DNA from: Gammaproteobacteria bacterium
Lineage (GTDB): Bacteria; Pseudomonadota; Gammaproteobacteria; GCA-001735895
DNA: 64,000 nt
Assembly: GCA_018669845.1 (NCBI GenBank)
Contig: JABHSO010000063.1
Span: forward strand, 1-64,000
Reading direction: 5' to 3'
Position numbers and translations under genes: made by a program. The notes under the pieces are model-generated. The model was not told the DNA's origin and ran no database searches. It worked only from the letters and a program-made list of their open reading frames with translations. Positions 25,426 through 32,913 of this stretch are shown here, piece by piece. Position 1 is the first letter of the stretch, and every line of letters starts with the position of its first letter.

Positions 25426-25692
25426 ATGACCCCGATGCTTTCTGGTTGGCACTTACCAACTTTACGTAAAAAGCCGAGAGCAGGTGTTCAAAAAATAATT
25501 AAAGATAAAGAGAGAATTCACAATATGTCGTTCAGTCGCTTAGGCATTGCAGCGATCCATGAAGGTAAAAGAGTCCGGTTTTTTAATGCCGTGGATCTGG
25601 TTAATCAACGGCAACTGGAAAAGCAAATGGACAAAACTGAATCACTGGCCCGTACCCCTCATTTCATGAGGAGTCTTTTCCTAAGCCAGTAG
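25426..25692 (+). pseudogene. IS21-family IstB ATPase remnant
   Basis: The short frame contains LGIAAIHEGKRVRFFNAVDL and VNQRQLEKQ, which match the region between the Walker A and Walker B motifs of IstB transposition helper proteins (usual wording: AAI..GKRVRFFN..DLVNQLE). The Walker A motif is missing upstream, and the frame ends at 25692 shortly after LARTPHF, before Walker B. No IstA is nearby and no IS21 ends were recognised. It is a decayed fragment of an insertion sequence. Confidence 0.65.
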
Positions 25693-25714
25693 GTACTATG
25701 TTGCATAGCAGTCT

Positions 25715-25987
25715 CTACCGGTCTTCTTTTCCATGCCAAATTCGTAAAATATAGATGTGGTTTTCGAGTATGGTATATCGTACTAGATAGTCTCCAGTAA
25801 TTAAATCCTGTGTACCAGGCAACTCATCAACATTAATACCCATGTCTGGCTGCTCCACTAACCTCAGTATCGATCCTTTTAATCTCTGGCTTATACGTCT
25901 GGCTGCAGTTGGATTTTTGGCAGCGATAAACTCACGTAAACGAACTAGGTCTTTTTGTGCACTAAGGGTGAATAGGAGCTTATTCAT
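25715..25987 (-). CDS. RelE/ParE-family toxin
   Basis: The 90-residue protein has the ParE plasmid-stabilisation fold. It starts with KLLFTLSAQKDLVRLREFIA, continues with PTAARRISQRLKGSI and PDMGINVDELPGTQDLITGDY, and ends with the typical LVRYTILENHIYILRIWHGKEDR-type C-terminus. ParE toxins poison DNA gyrase and RelE toxins cleave mRNA; the C-terminal pattern favours ParE. It overlaps the antitoxin gene by four bases (ATGA), so the pair is translationally coupled. Both genes look intact although they sit in a decayed region. Confidence 0.88.
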   Translation of the reverse strand: MNKLLFTLSAQKDLVRLREFIAAKNPTAARRISQRLKGSILRLVEQPDMGINVDELPGTQDLITGDYLVRYTILENHIYILRIWHGKEDR

Positions 25988-26247
25988 TTGTGCAGTGGCT
26001 TCTCCGATTCGGTACCCCAGGTATCCAGCCAGTCTAAAATTTCATTACCATCCGTGACTCGACCAGCTTTGATATCGGCCAGTGCTTCATAAGTTTCTTC
26101 CAGCATCTTTGTTTTACGTTGCTCTCTGGTAAGATACTCTTTAAGCGCATCATTGATGATCCAGCCTTTGGATCTCCTTAGTTTTTCTGCTGCCTGCTCA
26201 AGTTGACTCATCAACTCATCAGGCATTCTCACGCTCGTCATTCCCAT
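25984..26247 (-). CDS. Ribbon-helix-helix antitoxin (CopG/ParD type)
   Basis: This 87-residue protein has an N-terminal ribbon-helix-helix: TSVRMPDELMSQLEQAAEKL followed by SKGWIINDALKEYL. A C-terminal part (about 50-87) should wrap the toxin. It is placed directly before the ParE-like toxin with an ATGA overlap. The start could be either the first Met or the Met at residue 3 (MTSVRMPD). A tandem inverted-repeat operator lies just upstream, consistent with autorepression. The family is firm. Confidence 0.88.
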   Translation of the reverse strand: MGMTSVRMPDELMSQLEQAAEKLRRSKGWIINDALKEYLTREQRKTKMLEETYEALADIKAGRVTDGNEILDWLDTWGTESEKPLHK

Positions 26248-26263
26248 AATAAATATCTCAAAT

Positions 26264-26287
26264 AATGCTTTGCATTACAATGCATTA
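26264..26287 (-). promoter_or_regulatory. Putative operator of the toxin-antitoxin operon
   Basis: Overlapping inverted repeats AATGC-TTT-GCATT (26264-26276) and TGCATT-AC-AATGCA (26271-26284) lie 17-37 bases before the antitoxin start. Repeated short palindromes of this sort are the normal binding sites of ribbon-helix-helix antitoxins. Confidence 0.6.
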
Positions 26288-26518
26288 TATACTAGTTCTT
26301 TAATATGTCATTATCAAAGTTTCGGATCACTGAAACTTTGAATTGCCCAACTTGACTGAGATTTATTTGTACAAAAAAATAGAAATGTAGACTGACATGA
26401 GGTCAAGATTTAACTAAAAAATGATAAAAACCAGCCGTTCCAATTACATCATGAATGGGCTATTAGTACCCCTGGATATCATTCCTGAGAGGATATAGTC
26501 TTCGACAGGTTAGTGTTA

Positions 26519-26538
26519 TTATGCAAAGCTTTGCATAA
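26519..26538. repeat. Perfect 20-bp palindrome at MITE boundary
   Basis: The sequence TTATGCAAAGCTTTGCATAA is its own reverse complement. It abuts the left end of the inverted-repeat element that begins at 26539. It might be the insertion target, an outer end structure, or a separate regulatory palindrome. The TGCAA/TTGCA words resemble the toxin-antitoxin operator. Confidence 0.6.
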
Positions 26539-26952
26539 CGCCACTTATGCGGAGTATGGAATTATGCTGAGTTTGGAATAGCTTGGGTGAGTAGGGTCCT
26601 GCAGATGGGGGTCTTAGGCTTAATACTCACTTTTTAACTTGGCATAATAATTAAAGCGTTTCGGAAATCTTATCGATGCAACCTGTACTTTATGACACAA
26701 AAAATCGGACATCTGTTTCCTGAAATTACTCAACTGGCTGGACTTTCATAGCCAAATCGCTCAGAAATAATATAATAGAGGTGGTTTCGTATTAAAGATA
26801 AGCTCCATTAACATGAGATGCCAATCCTAATGAGGGCATTTATTATGTCCAGTAAGTTATAACAACAACTTAATGAAACCCTTTAAAAATATGAATTGTG
26901 ACACTCTGGCCATGTCCAACTCAGCATAATACGATACTCAGCATAAGTGGCG
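26539..26952. mobile_element. MITE-like element with 34-bp terminal inverted repeats
   Basis: The left end (26539-26572) and the reverse complement of the right end (26919-26952) agree at 31 of 34 positions. Similarity continues a few bases inward (ttgga, with one indel). Both ends begin CGCCACTTATGC and finish TTATGCTGAGT, and each contains an internal near-repeat. The 414-bp interior has many stops in all frames and no recognisable gene, as expected for a non-autonomous miniature element. No clear target duplication was found. The family is not recognised. Confidence 0.65.
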
Positions 26953-26960
26953 TTTGGAGA
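26941..26960 (+). repeat. 20-bp dispersed repeat, copy B
   Basis: The sequence gcataagtggcgtttggaga matches 25281-25300 with one mismatch. It straddles the right end of the MITE-like element by eight bases, so the conserved unit reaches slightly beyond the inverted repeat. An eleven-base word actcagcataa occurs twice just before it (26919-26929 and 26936-26946). Confidence 0.6.
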
Positions 26961-27090
26961 CATTCATGTTTTGAAAAATACGGAAATAAAATCCAAAATT
27001 CCATTTATTTACTTGGCCAATTGTACATTCAAAATTGAAGAAAGCAGTCATTTGGAAATAACTTTCTTCAAACTTGATAACGTTGGCGGT

Positions 27091-27138
27091 AAGTGGACCA
27101 ATGCAAGGATCGTAAGCGACGCGGCATTGGGTCCACTT
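27091..27138. other. Long imperfect hairpin
   Basis: Left arm aagtggaccaatgc (27091-27104) pairs with right arm gcattgggtccactt (27124-27138), with one bulged base and a loop of about 19 bases. There is no T-run. A frame of 111 codons opening with GTG at 26947 runs through it; I cannot link it to any family and doubt it is a gene. The surrounding 26953-27219 otherwise shows nothing recognisable. Confidence 0.5.
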
Positions 27139-27219
27139 GAACGCCCCCTTGTTTGGCAGCGTGCAACTCTCTCGGTTGGACCTCAATCTCTGATCTGGGA
27201 CATCCACCACTCAGGTCTC

Positions 27220-27940
27220 TCAGTATACCCCAGGAATCAACCGATAGCGCACGCGTCGTGCATAGTCTCGATAGCCCGGTAACTCTTCCTGTAAAGTCTG
27301 GTCTTCAAGTACGGTTCTAATCAACGTGATGATTGATGCTACCGCCGCAGGAATCAGTGTCCATACCGAGCCCAGAGCAAGAACAATACCGAACAGTGCA
27401 AGAATATTTCCGGCATAACCCCGGATGCCGCACAAACCGGTACGGGCCACTGTCACACACCACATGCCCTCGATCCGTCTGAATGCGCACCACGCTGGAG
27501 AAAAAGTTGTTCTCTGCCAATGCCCATGCAGCGAAAGCGTATCCGAGTGAGATCAAAATGAAGCTGATCACGATGATCAATAGTGGAAATTCGGAGGACC
27601 AGTTATAACGGTGGTCCAGCCCTGCTACAATGACCATAGGAAACCCGATACTCACCGCCATCAGTGGAGAAAGCACTTTGTCCCAGGCTTTTGCGTTTTG
27701 GATATTTTCAATACTTTGTCTTTCGGCTGTTAATCCAGGATGTCGTTGTTCCGCCCACATGCGCCCACCAATACCAGCGGCCAAGATCAGCATGGAATAT
27801 AGTCACGCCTGCCACCAGTCGAGATCCCCACCGCATATGAATATAATCAGCGGGATTAGGAGATACACCACAACTAATCTGATCCACTGGCGAGGGGATA
27901 CTGTTTGAGTTGCCTCTTCATTAACCGTCTTTACTGACAT
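27220..27940 (-). pseudogene. Isoprenylcysteine methyltransferase-like membrane protein, nonsense plus frameshift
   Basis: The minus-strand gene begins with ATG at 27940 (MSVKTVNEEATQTVSP). It reads a first helix and then meets TGA at codon 46 (27803-27805) where TGG (Trp) is expected, in QA-stop-LYSMLILAAG. The same frame continues with KAWDKVLSPLM and GHVVCDSGPYRFVRHPG. One extra C in the run 27419-27422 then shifts the frame. The correct continuation YAGNILALFG runs to EELPGYRDYARRVRYRLIPGVY at 27220. The C-terminal motif is the same as that of the intact homologue at 34045-34692. Two independent lesions make this a pseudogene. Confidence 0.85.
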
Positions 27941-28011
27941 ATCATTCCCCAAAATAAAATTGATTTGGGTGTTACTTCAATCTCTTTAGTAAACCTGCGC
28001 GACGTTCCATA

Positions 28012-28644
28012 TTACACCTTGTATCCCAATTTACGAAAGGTGCCAAAATATCGTGGAGTTCGTTTGCAATACCTACCATATTCTTTATCAAAAATTCTAT
28101 GTAAATGCTCCTCTTCAACCATAATCATCTTTCTTGTCCCCACCCAATAGACAAGTGCCGCTATCAAGGCAAGTAGAGAATTCCAAATAAACGGCACTGA
28201 AAGAACAATGAGACCGTAACCGATTATTTGAGGATTCCTTGTAAATCGGTATATACCCTCCGATATGAGCTGATCTACTCTCTGCCCATCAATCCTTGCA
28301 AACAATTCGAATCCTTTGAAACCTAAACCGAGAATTAAAATACCCGTTACAGCCAAACAACTACCAAATATCAATGAAGTAAAGCTGCTAGAAAACTCTG
28401 GTGCGTTTTTTAGCCAATAAGACACAGAGAGGTACTCGTCAGCCCTTATTAACGAAAGATCCCAATAAGAACATGTAAATAGTTGTGCATGTAGAACAAA
28501 AACCATTACTTGTAAGAAGGACGATAGCCTGGTGAGTTTCCCTTGTTCGGCATAATCTCTCCTTACTTTGTGAAACACCATTACCGAAATCACTATCAAG
28601 CTTATGAGAACGGCAATGAAAATAGTAAGATTTATTTCATCCAT
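28012..28644 (-). CDS. PEMT/ICMT-like methyltransferase family membrane protein
   Basis: This 210-residue protein has about five hydrophobic helices (first at 7-25, then near 45-60, 90-112, 145-175). The C-terminal block of the phospholipid/isoprenylcysteine methyltransferase superfamily is present: GIYRFTRNPQIIGYGLIVLS, then MVEEEHLHRIFDKEYGRYC and KRTPRYF. In the characterised families this region binds S-adenosylmethionine. The natural substrate is unknown; in bacteria such proteins methylate phospholipids, thiols or other small lipophiles. It is followed on the same strand by the broken homologue at 27220-27940, so the two may once have formed an operon. Confidence 0.75.
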   Translation of the reverse strand: MDEINLTIFIAVLISLIVISVMVFHKVRRDYAEQGKLTRLSSFLQVMVFVLHAQLFTCSYWDLSLIRADEYLSVSYWLKNAPEFSSSFTSLIFGSCLAVTGILILGLGFKGFELFARIDGQRVDQLISEGIYRFTRNPQIIGYGLIVLSVPFIWNSLLALIAALVYWVGTRKMIMVEEEHLHRIFDKEYGRYCKRTPRYFGTFRKLGYKV

Positions 28645-29040
28645 TTATTTTCTTTCGCATAACGAACCTATAGAAAAAAACCATTTGGGGACATGATTCC
28701 ATTCATCTGTTTTTTATTATTCATATAGTTTACTTTGCCGATTACTGGTGAAGATTACAATTATTTTTTATTGGTTTTTTAATACGTCTTTGTATGACCG
28801 CCTTATCTAAAACATCATCCCAACGAAGCGGCTAAACCCAATGCCTATCGATACTCCAGTCCATGTGCAATTTTAGGGAATAACATAAGATAGGTGGAAT
28901 AAGCATCTGAGAACACAGCTGTCCAGTAACTTACCCTCAACCAGATAATTTTATTTTTCATAGTAAACTTCCTGCATTTAGACAATAAACCATTCATTTA
29001 TAAACTTTAAATCTTCATACTGTTAGAGCATTTTTCTCAG
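28645..29040. other. Intergenic region with decayed small membrane gene
   Basis: The gap of about 400 bases contains the remnant annotated at 28845-28961 and otherwise AT-rich sequence with no reading frame. No terminator was recognised after the metallo-hydrolase gene that ends at 29041. Confidence 0.4.
28845..28961 (-). pseudogene. Remnant of a small multi-pass membrane protein
   Basis: The frame starts with ATG at 28961 after a good GGAAG ribosome-binding site. It reads MKNKIIWLRVSYW, then LMLFPKIAHGLEYR, and stops at TAG (28845). The same frame continues with ALGLAASLGW-like sequence before more stops. The pattern (LRVSYW...LMLFP...A.GLAASL.LGW) resembles small conserved membrane proteins of unknown function that I recall only as hypothetical. 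It is too short to be functional as read. Confidence 0.4.
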
Positions 29041-30105
29041 TTATCTTTCACCACCTGATGAATTCCCTTTATGACCATCTGTAACGGGTAGGAGGCGAGT
29101 TTCTCCTATCTTCATAATCCAGACTTGCTCTACAGTTAATCCTGCTTTTTCACCAGCTTCCTTAAATCGTTTTGCCGGTTCTAATATGGGTTCATCAGAC
29201 ATTTCAATGGTACCCCAGTGCATGCCAACAAAAGTAGTTGCGCCTATCTCTATTCCTATATTAATGGCCTCTTCCGGAGTGGTATGATTATTAACACCAT
29301 ATTTCCTGTTTCCGTAGGTTCCAATGGTCAGCATGGCTAAATCAAATGAGTTAAAATTTTTGCCAATCTGTTTAAAAATTGTAGGCGAGTAAGCCGTATC
29401 ACCAGCAAAATAATATTTCCCGGAGGGAGTGACAATACTCCAGGAGCACCATAGAGTTTGATTCTTATCCGATAATCCTCTTCCAGAATAATGCACTGTC
29501 GGAAGTGAAGTTATCTGGAAATCAAAAATCGAAAAGCTTTCGTTCCAGTCCAGTTCATGCACATGAATATATCCTCTTTCGGTAAAAAAGCTTTTTAGCT
29601 TAAGAGGAACAAAGACATGGATGTTTTCTTTACCAGGTAGCGCTTCGACAAACTTTTCATCCAGGTGGTCATAATGGTTATGCGAAATAAGCATGACATC
29701 AATCGGAGGTAAATTGCGCATACTGATACCGGGTTTGACAAATCGTTTAGGTCCCATCGAAAATGGCCCTGCATAATCGGAGAAAAATGGATCTGTCAGA
29801 ATTGTCTTGCCATTTATTTTTATAAGAAAAGTAGACTGTCCTATCCAGGTCAGGGTGTTTTTATCTTTTAATCGCTGAAACTGATTTAATGCCTGCTCTT
29901 CAGACAGGTAATGATTTTCTGGCACTTCTGGAAGAAAAAAAGATGACCATATTCTGTTCAGATAAAAGCCTGGCCCCAATGAAGGCGGGGATGGAACTAA
30001 TGGATAATTCTGAAATCCATCAGCGATATGATGCTTCTGATTGTCTACTGACAGGACAGACTGTGGTATCAAAGTCATGATGAATAATGCCGCTAATATT
30101 TTCAC
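29041..30105 (-). CDS. Exported MBL-fold metallo-hydrolase (UlaG/NAPE-PLD-like)
   Basis: The 354-residue protein has a signal peptide (MKILAALFIMTLIPQSVLS) and a beta-lactamase-like fold. Motifs are LTWIGQSTFLIKINGKTILT, TDPFFSDYAGP, the metal motif LISHNHYDHLD (HxHxDH), the second His near LPTVHYSGRGL, the Asp in YFAGDTAYS and a final His in FVGMHWGTIEM. The layout is that of the NAPE-hydrolysing phospholipase D and UlaG group (Lactamase_B_2). The predicted export suggests a periplasmic ester or lipid substrate. It heads a run of minus-strand genes for small membrane proteins. The fold is firm; the substrate is unknown. Confidence 0.88.
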   Translation of the reverse strand: MKILAALFIMTLIPQSVLSVDNQKHHIADGFQNYPLVPSPPSLGPGFYLNRIWSSFFLPEVPENHYLSEEQALNQFQRLKDKNTLTWIGQSTFLIKINGKTILTDPFFSDYAGPFSMGPKRFVKPGISMRNLPPIDVMLISHNHYDHLDEKFVEALPGKENIHVFVPLKLKSFFTERGYIHVHELDWNESFSIFDFQITSLPTVHYSGRGLSDKNQTLWCSWSIVTPSGKYYFAGDTAYSPTIFKQIGKNFNSFDLAMLTIGTYGNRKYGVNNHTTPEEAINIGIEIGATTFVGMHWGTIEMSDEPILEPAKRFKEAGEKAGLTVEQVWIMKIGETRLLPVTDGHKGNSSGGER

Positions 30106-30125
30106 TGTAAAGGATATTTCCTAAA

Positions 30126-30566
30126 TCAAACTTTAAATTGAAGAGCTGATACTGCCAAAACAATCGTAATCAATGCAGCCAGTCCCCAAAGCGTGATGAA
30201 TAGATAACCCATTTTTATATTTGTAGAGGTTCCAATACGGATACCATGACGTTGCATCATATAACGAGTTGTTAAATTTCGTCCCGCAAAGTATAGGTAG
30301 CTTCCTCCTCCTACAAGAGCAAAATACGGCCAGTAAGGGTGTTGCAACATCAACAGAATACCTGCCACTGGCAGGGTCCAGATGATTAGGGAATCCCATA
30401 TTGCTTCACCACGTGCATCGATATAGAAAGCAGTATCCACATCGGACTCAGCTTCACCCAATCCGAAACTGACTGCGAGAGCGGGTGAAATAGCATAGAT
30501 CAGCTGTCCCATCCAGGCGAGAAGCGTTAGTATTGTAAGAAATCCACCCCAGAATATTTCTATCAT
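30126..30566 (-). CDS. Four-helix membrane protein of unknown function
   Basis: The 146-residue protein has hydrophobic segments at about 5-25, 58-75, 80-98 and 118-142, separated by short polar loops with the acidic stretch EAESDVDTAFYIDARGEA between the first two. I do not recognise the family. It is 21 bases upstream of the metallo-hydrolase and 22 bases downstream of another small membrane protein on the same strand, so the three are probably co-transcribed. Confidence 0.65.
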   Translation of the reverse strand: MIEIFWGGFLTILTLLAWMGQLIYAISPALAVSFGLGEAESDVDTAFYIDARGEAIWDSLIIWTLPVAGILLMLQHPYWPYFALVGGGSYLYFAGRNLTTRYMMQRHGIRIGTSTNIKMGYLFITLWGLAALITIVLAVSALQFKV

Positions 30567-30587
30567 GCTATCGACTCCATGCTCAGT

Positions 30588-31031
30588 TCACATTGTGTAA
30601 ATTTGCTCAAAATGGACAATCGTCCAGATGATGTAACACGCCCCAATCAGTGCACCAAAAGGAAAGACTAAAAACCACATCAGGTTTATCTTTGGTTTTT
30701 CGAATCGCAGGCTGGTAGATGTCGCCATAACACCCGCCCAAAGCCACCAGAAACTCACCAGTGCCAGCCCGTAATAACCCCACAGCGGACTGACAAATAC
30801 CAGGATGATGCCGACGATATTAACCGGGATAGATATAAATAGATCGGCGAAAGCCATGCCGTAGTGAATTCGCTGTAGATGCCAGTCGTCTACGCTATCA
30901 TCCGGGTTTTCCATACGTTGTCCCCTAAGCACCCTCAGTTGCCAGTAACACAGTGGTATCAAATACATCGCCATAATAGCCAGCATAAAATACAGGCTAA
31001 CCAGAGAAGATAGCGATAATGTCTGTGTCAT
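30588..31031 (-). CDS. Small multi-pass membrane protein of unknown function
   Basis: The 147-residue protein has predicted helices near 12-30, 58-80, 82-103 and 115-140 and a polar loop RMENPDDSVDDWHLQRIHYG. No known motif was found. It lies in the same minus-strand series as the methyltransferase-like gene (24 bases upstream) and the four-helix protein (downstream). It presumably belongs to one transcript of about 3.5 kb running from 32542 to 29041. Confidence 0.65.
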   Translation of the reverse strand: MTQTLSLSSLVSLYFMLAIMAMYLIPLCYWQLRVLRGQRMENPDDSVDDWHLQRIHYGMAFADLFISIPVNIVGIILVFVSPLWGYYGLALVSFWWLWAGVMATSTSLRFEKPKINLMWFLVFPFGALIGACYIIWTIVHFEQIYTM

Positions 31032-31055
31032 TTTCTGCTCCTAATTGGTGATGGT

Positions 31056-31640
31056 TTAATTTTTCATAAACTTTGGTAGTAGACGTCCTGTTTTTTCCTG
31101 GTATTGGCGATATTTGGAACCAAAATGATCGAGTAACTGTTGTTCCTCATGTTCTACTCTAAACAGATAAATCAATGCAAAAGCAAGCAATCCTAATGGA
31201 CCTGCCAACCAGTTTGTAATAAGCAGAGCCTGACCAGTAGCCCACATAAAAAATGATAAATACATGGGGTGTCTGATTTTTTGATAAATACCGGTGGTGA
31301 TCAGTGTATGTTTATTTCGAATAAACAGAGCAGGTGAAAAATTACCTGCTAAATCTACATGTGAGCGCCAAATTACCCATAACCCACCGATAAAAATAAA
31401 TGCTCCGAGTACCCTCAATGAGTTAATGATTTGATAATCGGCCATATCCAGCACATTTGAGAATATCGAAAGAAAAGGTAATATCAGGACAGCACCCCAT
31501 AGGGCCATACCGATAAAAACAACCGGGTTTTCTTTTTGTGAATGCTCAATCTCTTTACGCTTGAACTGCAAACCATAATAACTTCGAATGATTGTCGCCG
31601 CCGTAAAGCCAATCAAATAAACTATTTCAAAGATCTCCAT
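31056..31640 (-). CDS. Isoprenylcysteine carboxyl methyltransferase family protein
   Basis: The 194-residue membrane protein has the ICMT hallmark GIYQKIRHPMYLSFFMWATG (SAM-binding) and the C-terminal RVEHEEQQLLDHFGSKYRQY. Four to five helices are predicted (about 5-20, 43-60, 78-92, 135-165). Eukaryotic ICMT methylates prenylated cysteines; bacterial members act on unknown substrates, sometimes near oxidoreductases or terpene genes. It is intact, unlike the relative at 27220-27940. It sits between a metallo-hydrolase gene (upstream, 29 bases) and a small membrane protein. Confidence 0.85.
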   Translation of the reverse strand: MEIFEIVYLIGFTAATIIRSYYGLQFKRKEIEHSQKENPVVFIGMALWGAVLILPFLSIFSNVLDMADYQIINSLRVLGAFIFIGGLWVIWRSHVDLAGNFSPALFIRNKHTLITTGIYQKIRHPMYLSFFMWATGQALLITNWLAGPLGLLAFALIYLFRVEHEEQQLLDHFGSKYRQYQEKTGRLLPKFMKN

Positions 31641-31669
31641 CTGTTTGATACTCCAGATTTTAAAGATAA

Positions 31670-32542
31670 TTAAAGCTCTATGACATCACCATGCTGCATA
31701 ATATGGCACTCAATCCCCATCTTCTCTACCTCACGTTTGAACATTTCATCATCGGCGGGATTAATGTTCTTTCGCCATAAAAAATCACCATTATAATGAC
31801 AGGGGATAACCTTCTTAGGCTTTATTAATTTGACTGCCCGCAACGCTTCTGCCTCATCCATCGTATTACTACAAACTCTACCTCCGATGGGAATCATCAA
31901 TACATCAGGCTTTAATCCTTCCCATTCTTTCTGAAGAACGGTATCGCCAAGATTAACAAGTGTTTTATCAGCTAGCGTAATCTTGAAACCTGTCGAGCCG
32001 CGTGCAAAATCTATATTTTCTTTTATCAGTTTTACCAAACCAAAAAATAGCTTAATGGTTCCACGACTGTATACCTGCATATCTTGCAGGCTCTCAAGAA
32101 CTTTGACTGATCCCAGTAATATTGTCTTTCCTCCTCGATCACCTTCGGTAACCTCATTTTCCATCTGAATAAAACCACCCAAAAGCTTAATGGGCAGAGG
32201 TCCGTGTTTAGCACGTAATCCCTCAATTTTTAGCTTTCCTATACTGACAACACTACCTGTTTCGATCTTATGCACATTGTTAACCTGAGAGGAAAGAAAA
32301 TCTCCCATCAATGCTTCTGCACAAACCACGTCAGCACCTGAATTCCTGGCCAAAGCGACTGCATAAGAAAAATGGTCAGGATCACCATGAGTAGTTAGTA
32401 CATGAGTAACGCCTTTCCATTCCGACTTAGGGATAAGACTGTTGAGTTTGAATAACCATAAATCCTGACCGGGATCGATCGCAATTTTGCTACCTTCATC
32501 TTCAATAATGAATGCGTTATAAAGAAAATGTTTTATTTTCAT
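31670..32542 (-). CDS. Cytoplasmic MBL-fold hydrolase, UlaG-like
   Basis: This 290-residue metallo-beta-lactamase-fold protein has no signal peptide. The N-terminus MKIKHFLYNAFIIEDEGSKI and IDPGQDLW are typical of the UlaG-like group. The metal motif is THGDPDHFS, and a late IPCHYNGDF supplies another His. It is the second such hydrolase in the neighbourhood, but clearly different from the exported one at 29041-30105. It is the first gene of the minus-strand series. The start is ATG at 32542. Substrate unknown. Confidence 0.85.
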   Translation of the reverse strand: MKIKHFLYNAFIIEDEGSKIAIDPGQDLWLFKLNSLIPKSEWKGVTHVLTTHGDPDHFSYAVALARNSGADVVCAEALMGDFLSSQVNNVHKIETGSVVSIGKLKIEGLRAKHGPLPIKLLGGFIQMENEVTEGDRGGKTILLGSVKVLESLQDMQVYSRGTIKLFFGLVKLIKENIDFARGSTGFKITLADKTLVNLGDTVLQKEWEGLKPDVLMIPIGGRVCSNTMDEAEALRAVKLIKPKKVIPCHYNGDFLWRKNINPADDEMFKREVEKMGIECHIMQHGDVIEL

Positions 32543-32571
32543 ATCGAAAACTCCATTTCATAAATTGTTAT

Positions 32572-32805
32572 TTACTCGACAAATACATCTTCAATGCCAG
32601 AAAAAAGGTCCATTGCAAATAGATACCAACGGTAATTCGCTCTGCAAGTCTTGTCAGTGGGCTTTCAGTGATGGCCGTTATGGCAGCTAATCCACCAGTG
32701 ACTAATATAAAAACGGAGTGATAACTCCACAAAGAAAGAAGAAAATTATAATTTAACTTACTACCCTGTATTTGAAATATTCTATATAACCAGCATACTA
32801 CTAAT
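32572..32805 (-). pseudogene. C-terminal remnant of a membrane protein (DUF998-like)
   Basis: A minus-strand frame without a start codon reads WLYRIFQIQGSKLNYNF, then WSYHSVFILVTGGLAAITA, ITESPLTRLAERITVGIYL and QWTFFLALKMYLSSK, ending at TAA (32572-32574). An in-frame stop lies immediately upstream, so only the last 70 or so residues remain. The LAERITVG..LQW..FLALK ending recalls DUF998 membrane proteins, but this is recollection. It occupies most of the gap before the divergent MDR gene. Confidence 0.4.
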
Positions 32806-32913
32806 TAAAAAATATAGAATCCTTTCCCATGTGCTAAATCAATGATTAACTGGACAGTTTCTGTTTAATTTCTGATAAAGTAACAAGATCAAGGCAATCA
32901 TGGAGGGATTCAA

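Noticed and set aside
26519-26572. Integron attC-like site (GTTAT...ATAAC words near a repeat)
   Set aside because: The core does not fit the R' (GTTRRRY) and R'' (RYYYAAC) consensus, and no integrase or cassette array is present; the inverted-repeat element explains the structure better.
26947-27282. 111-codon open frame starting with GTG at the MITE end
   Set aside because: It has no recognisable family, it begins inside a repeat and runs through a hairpin; treated as chance.
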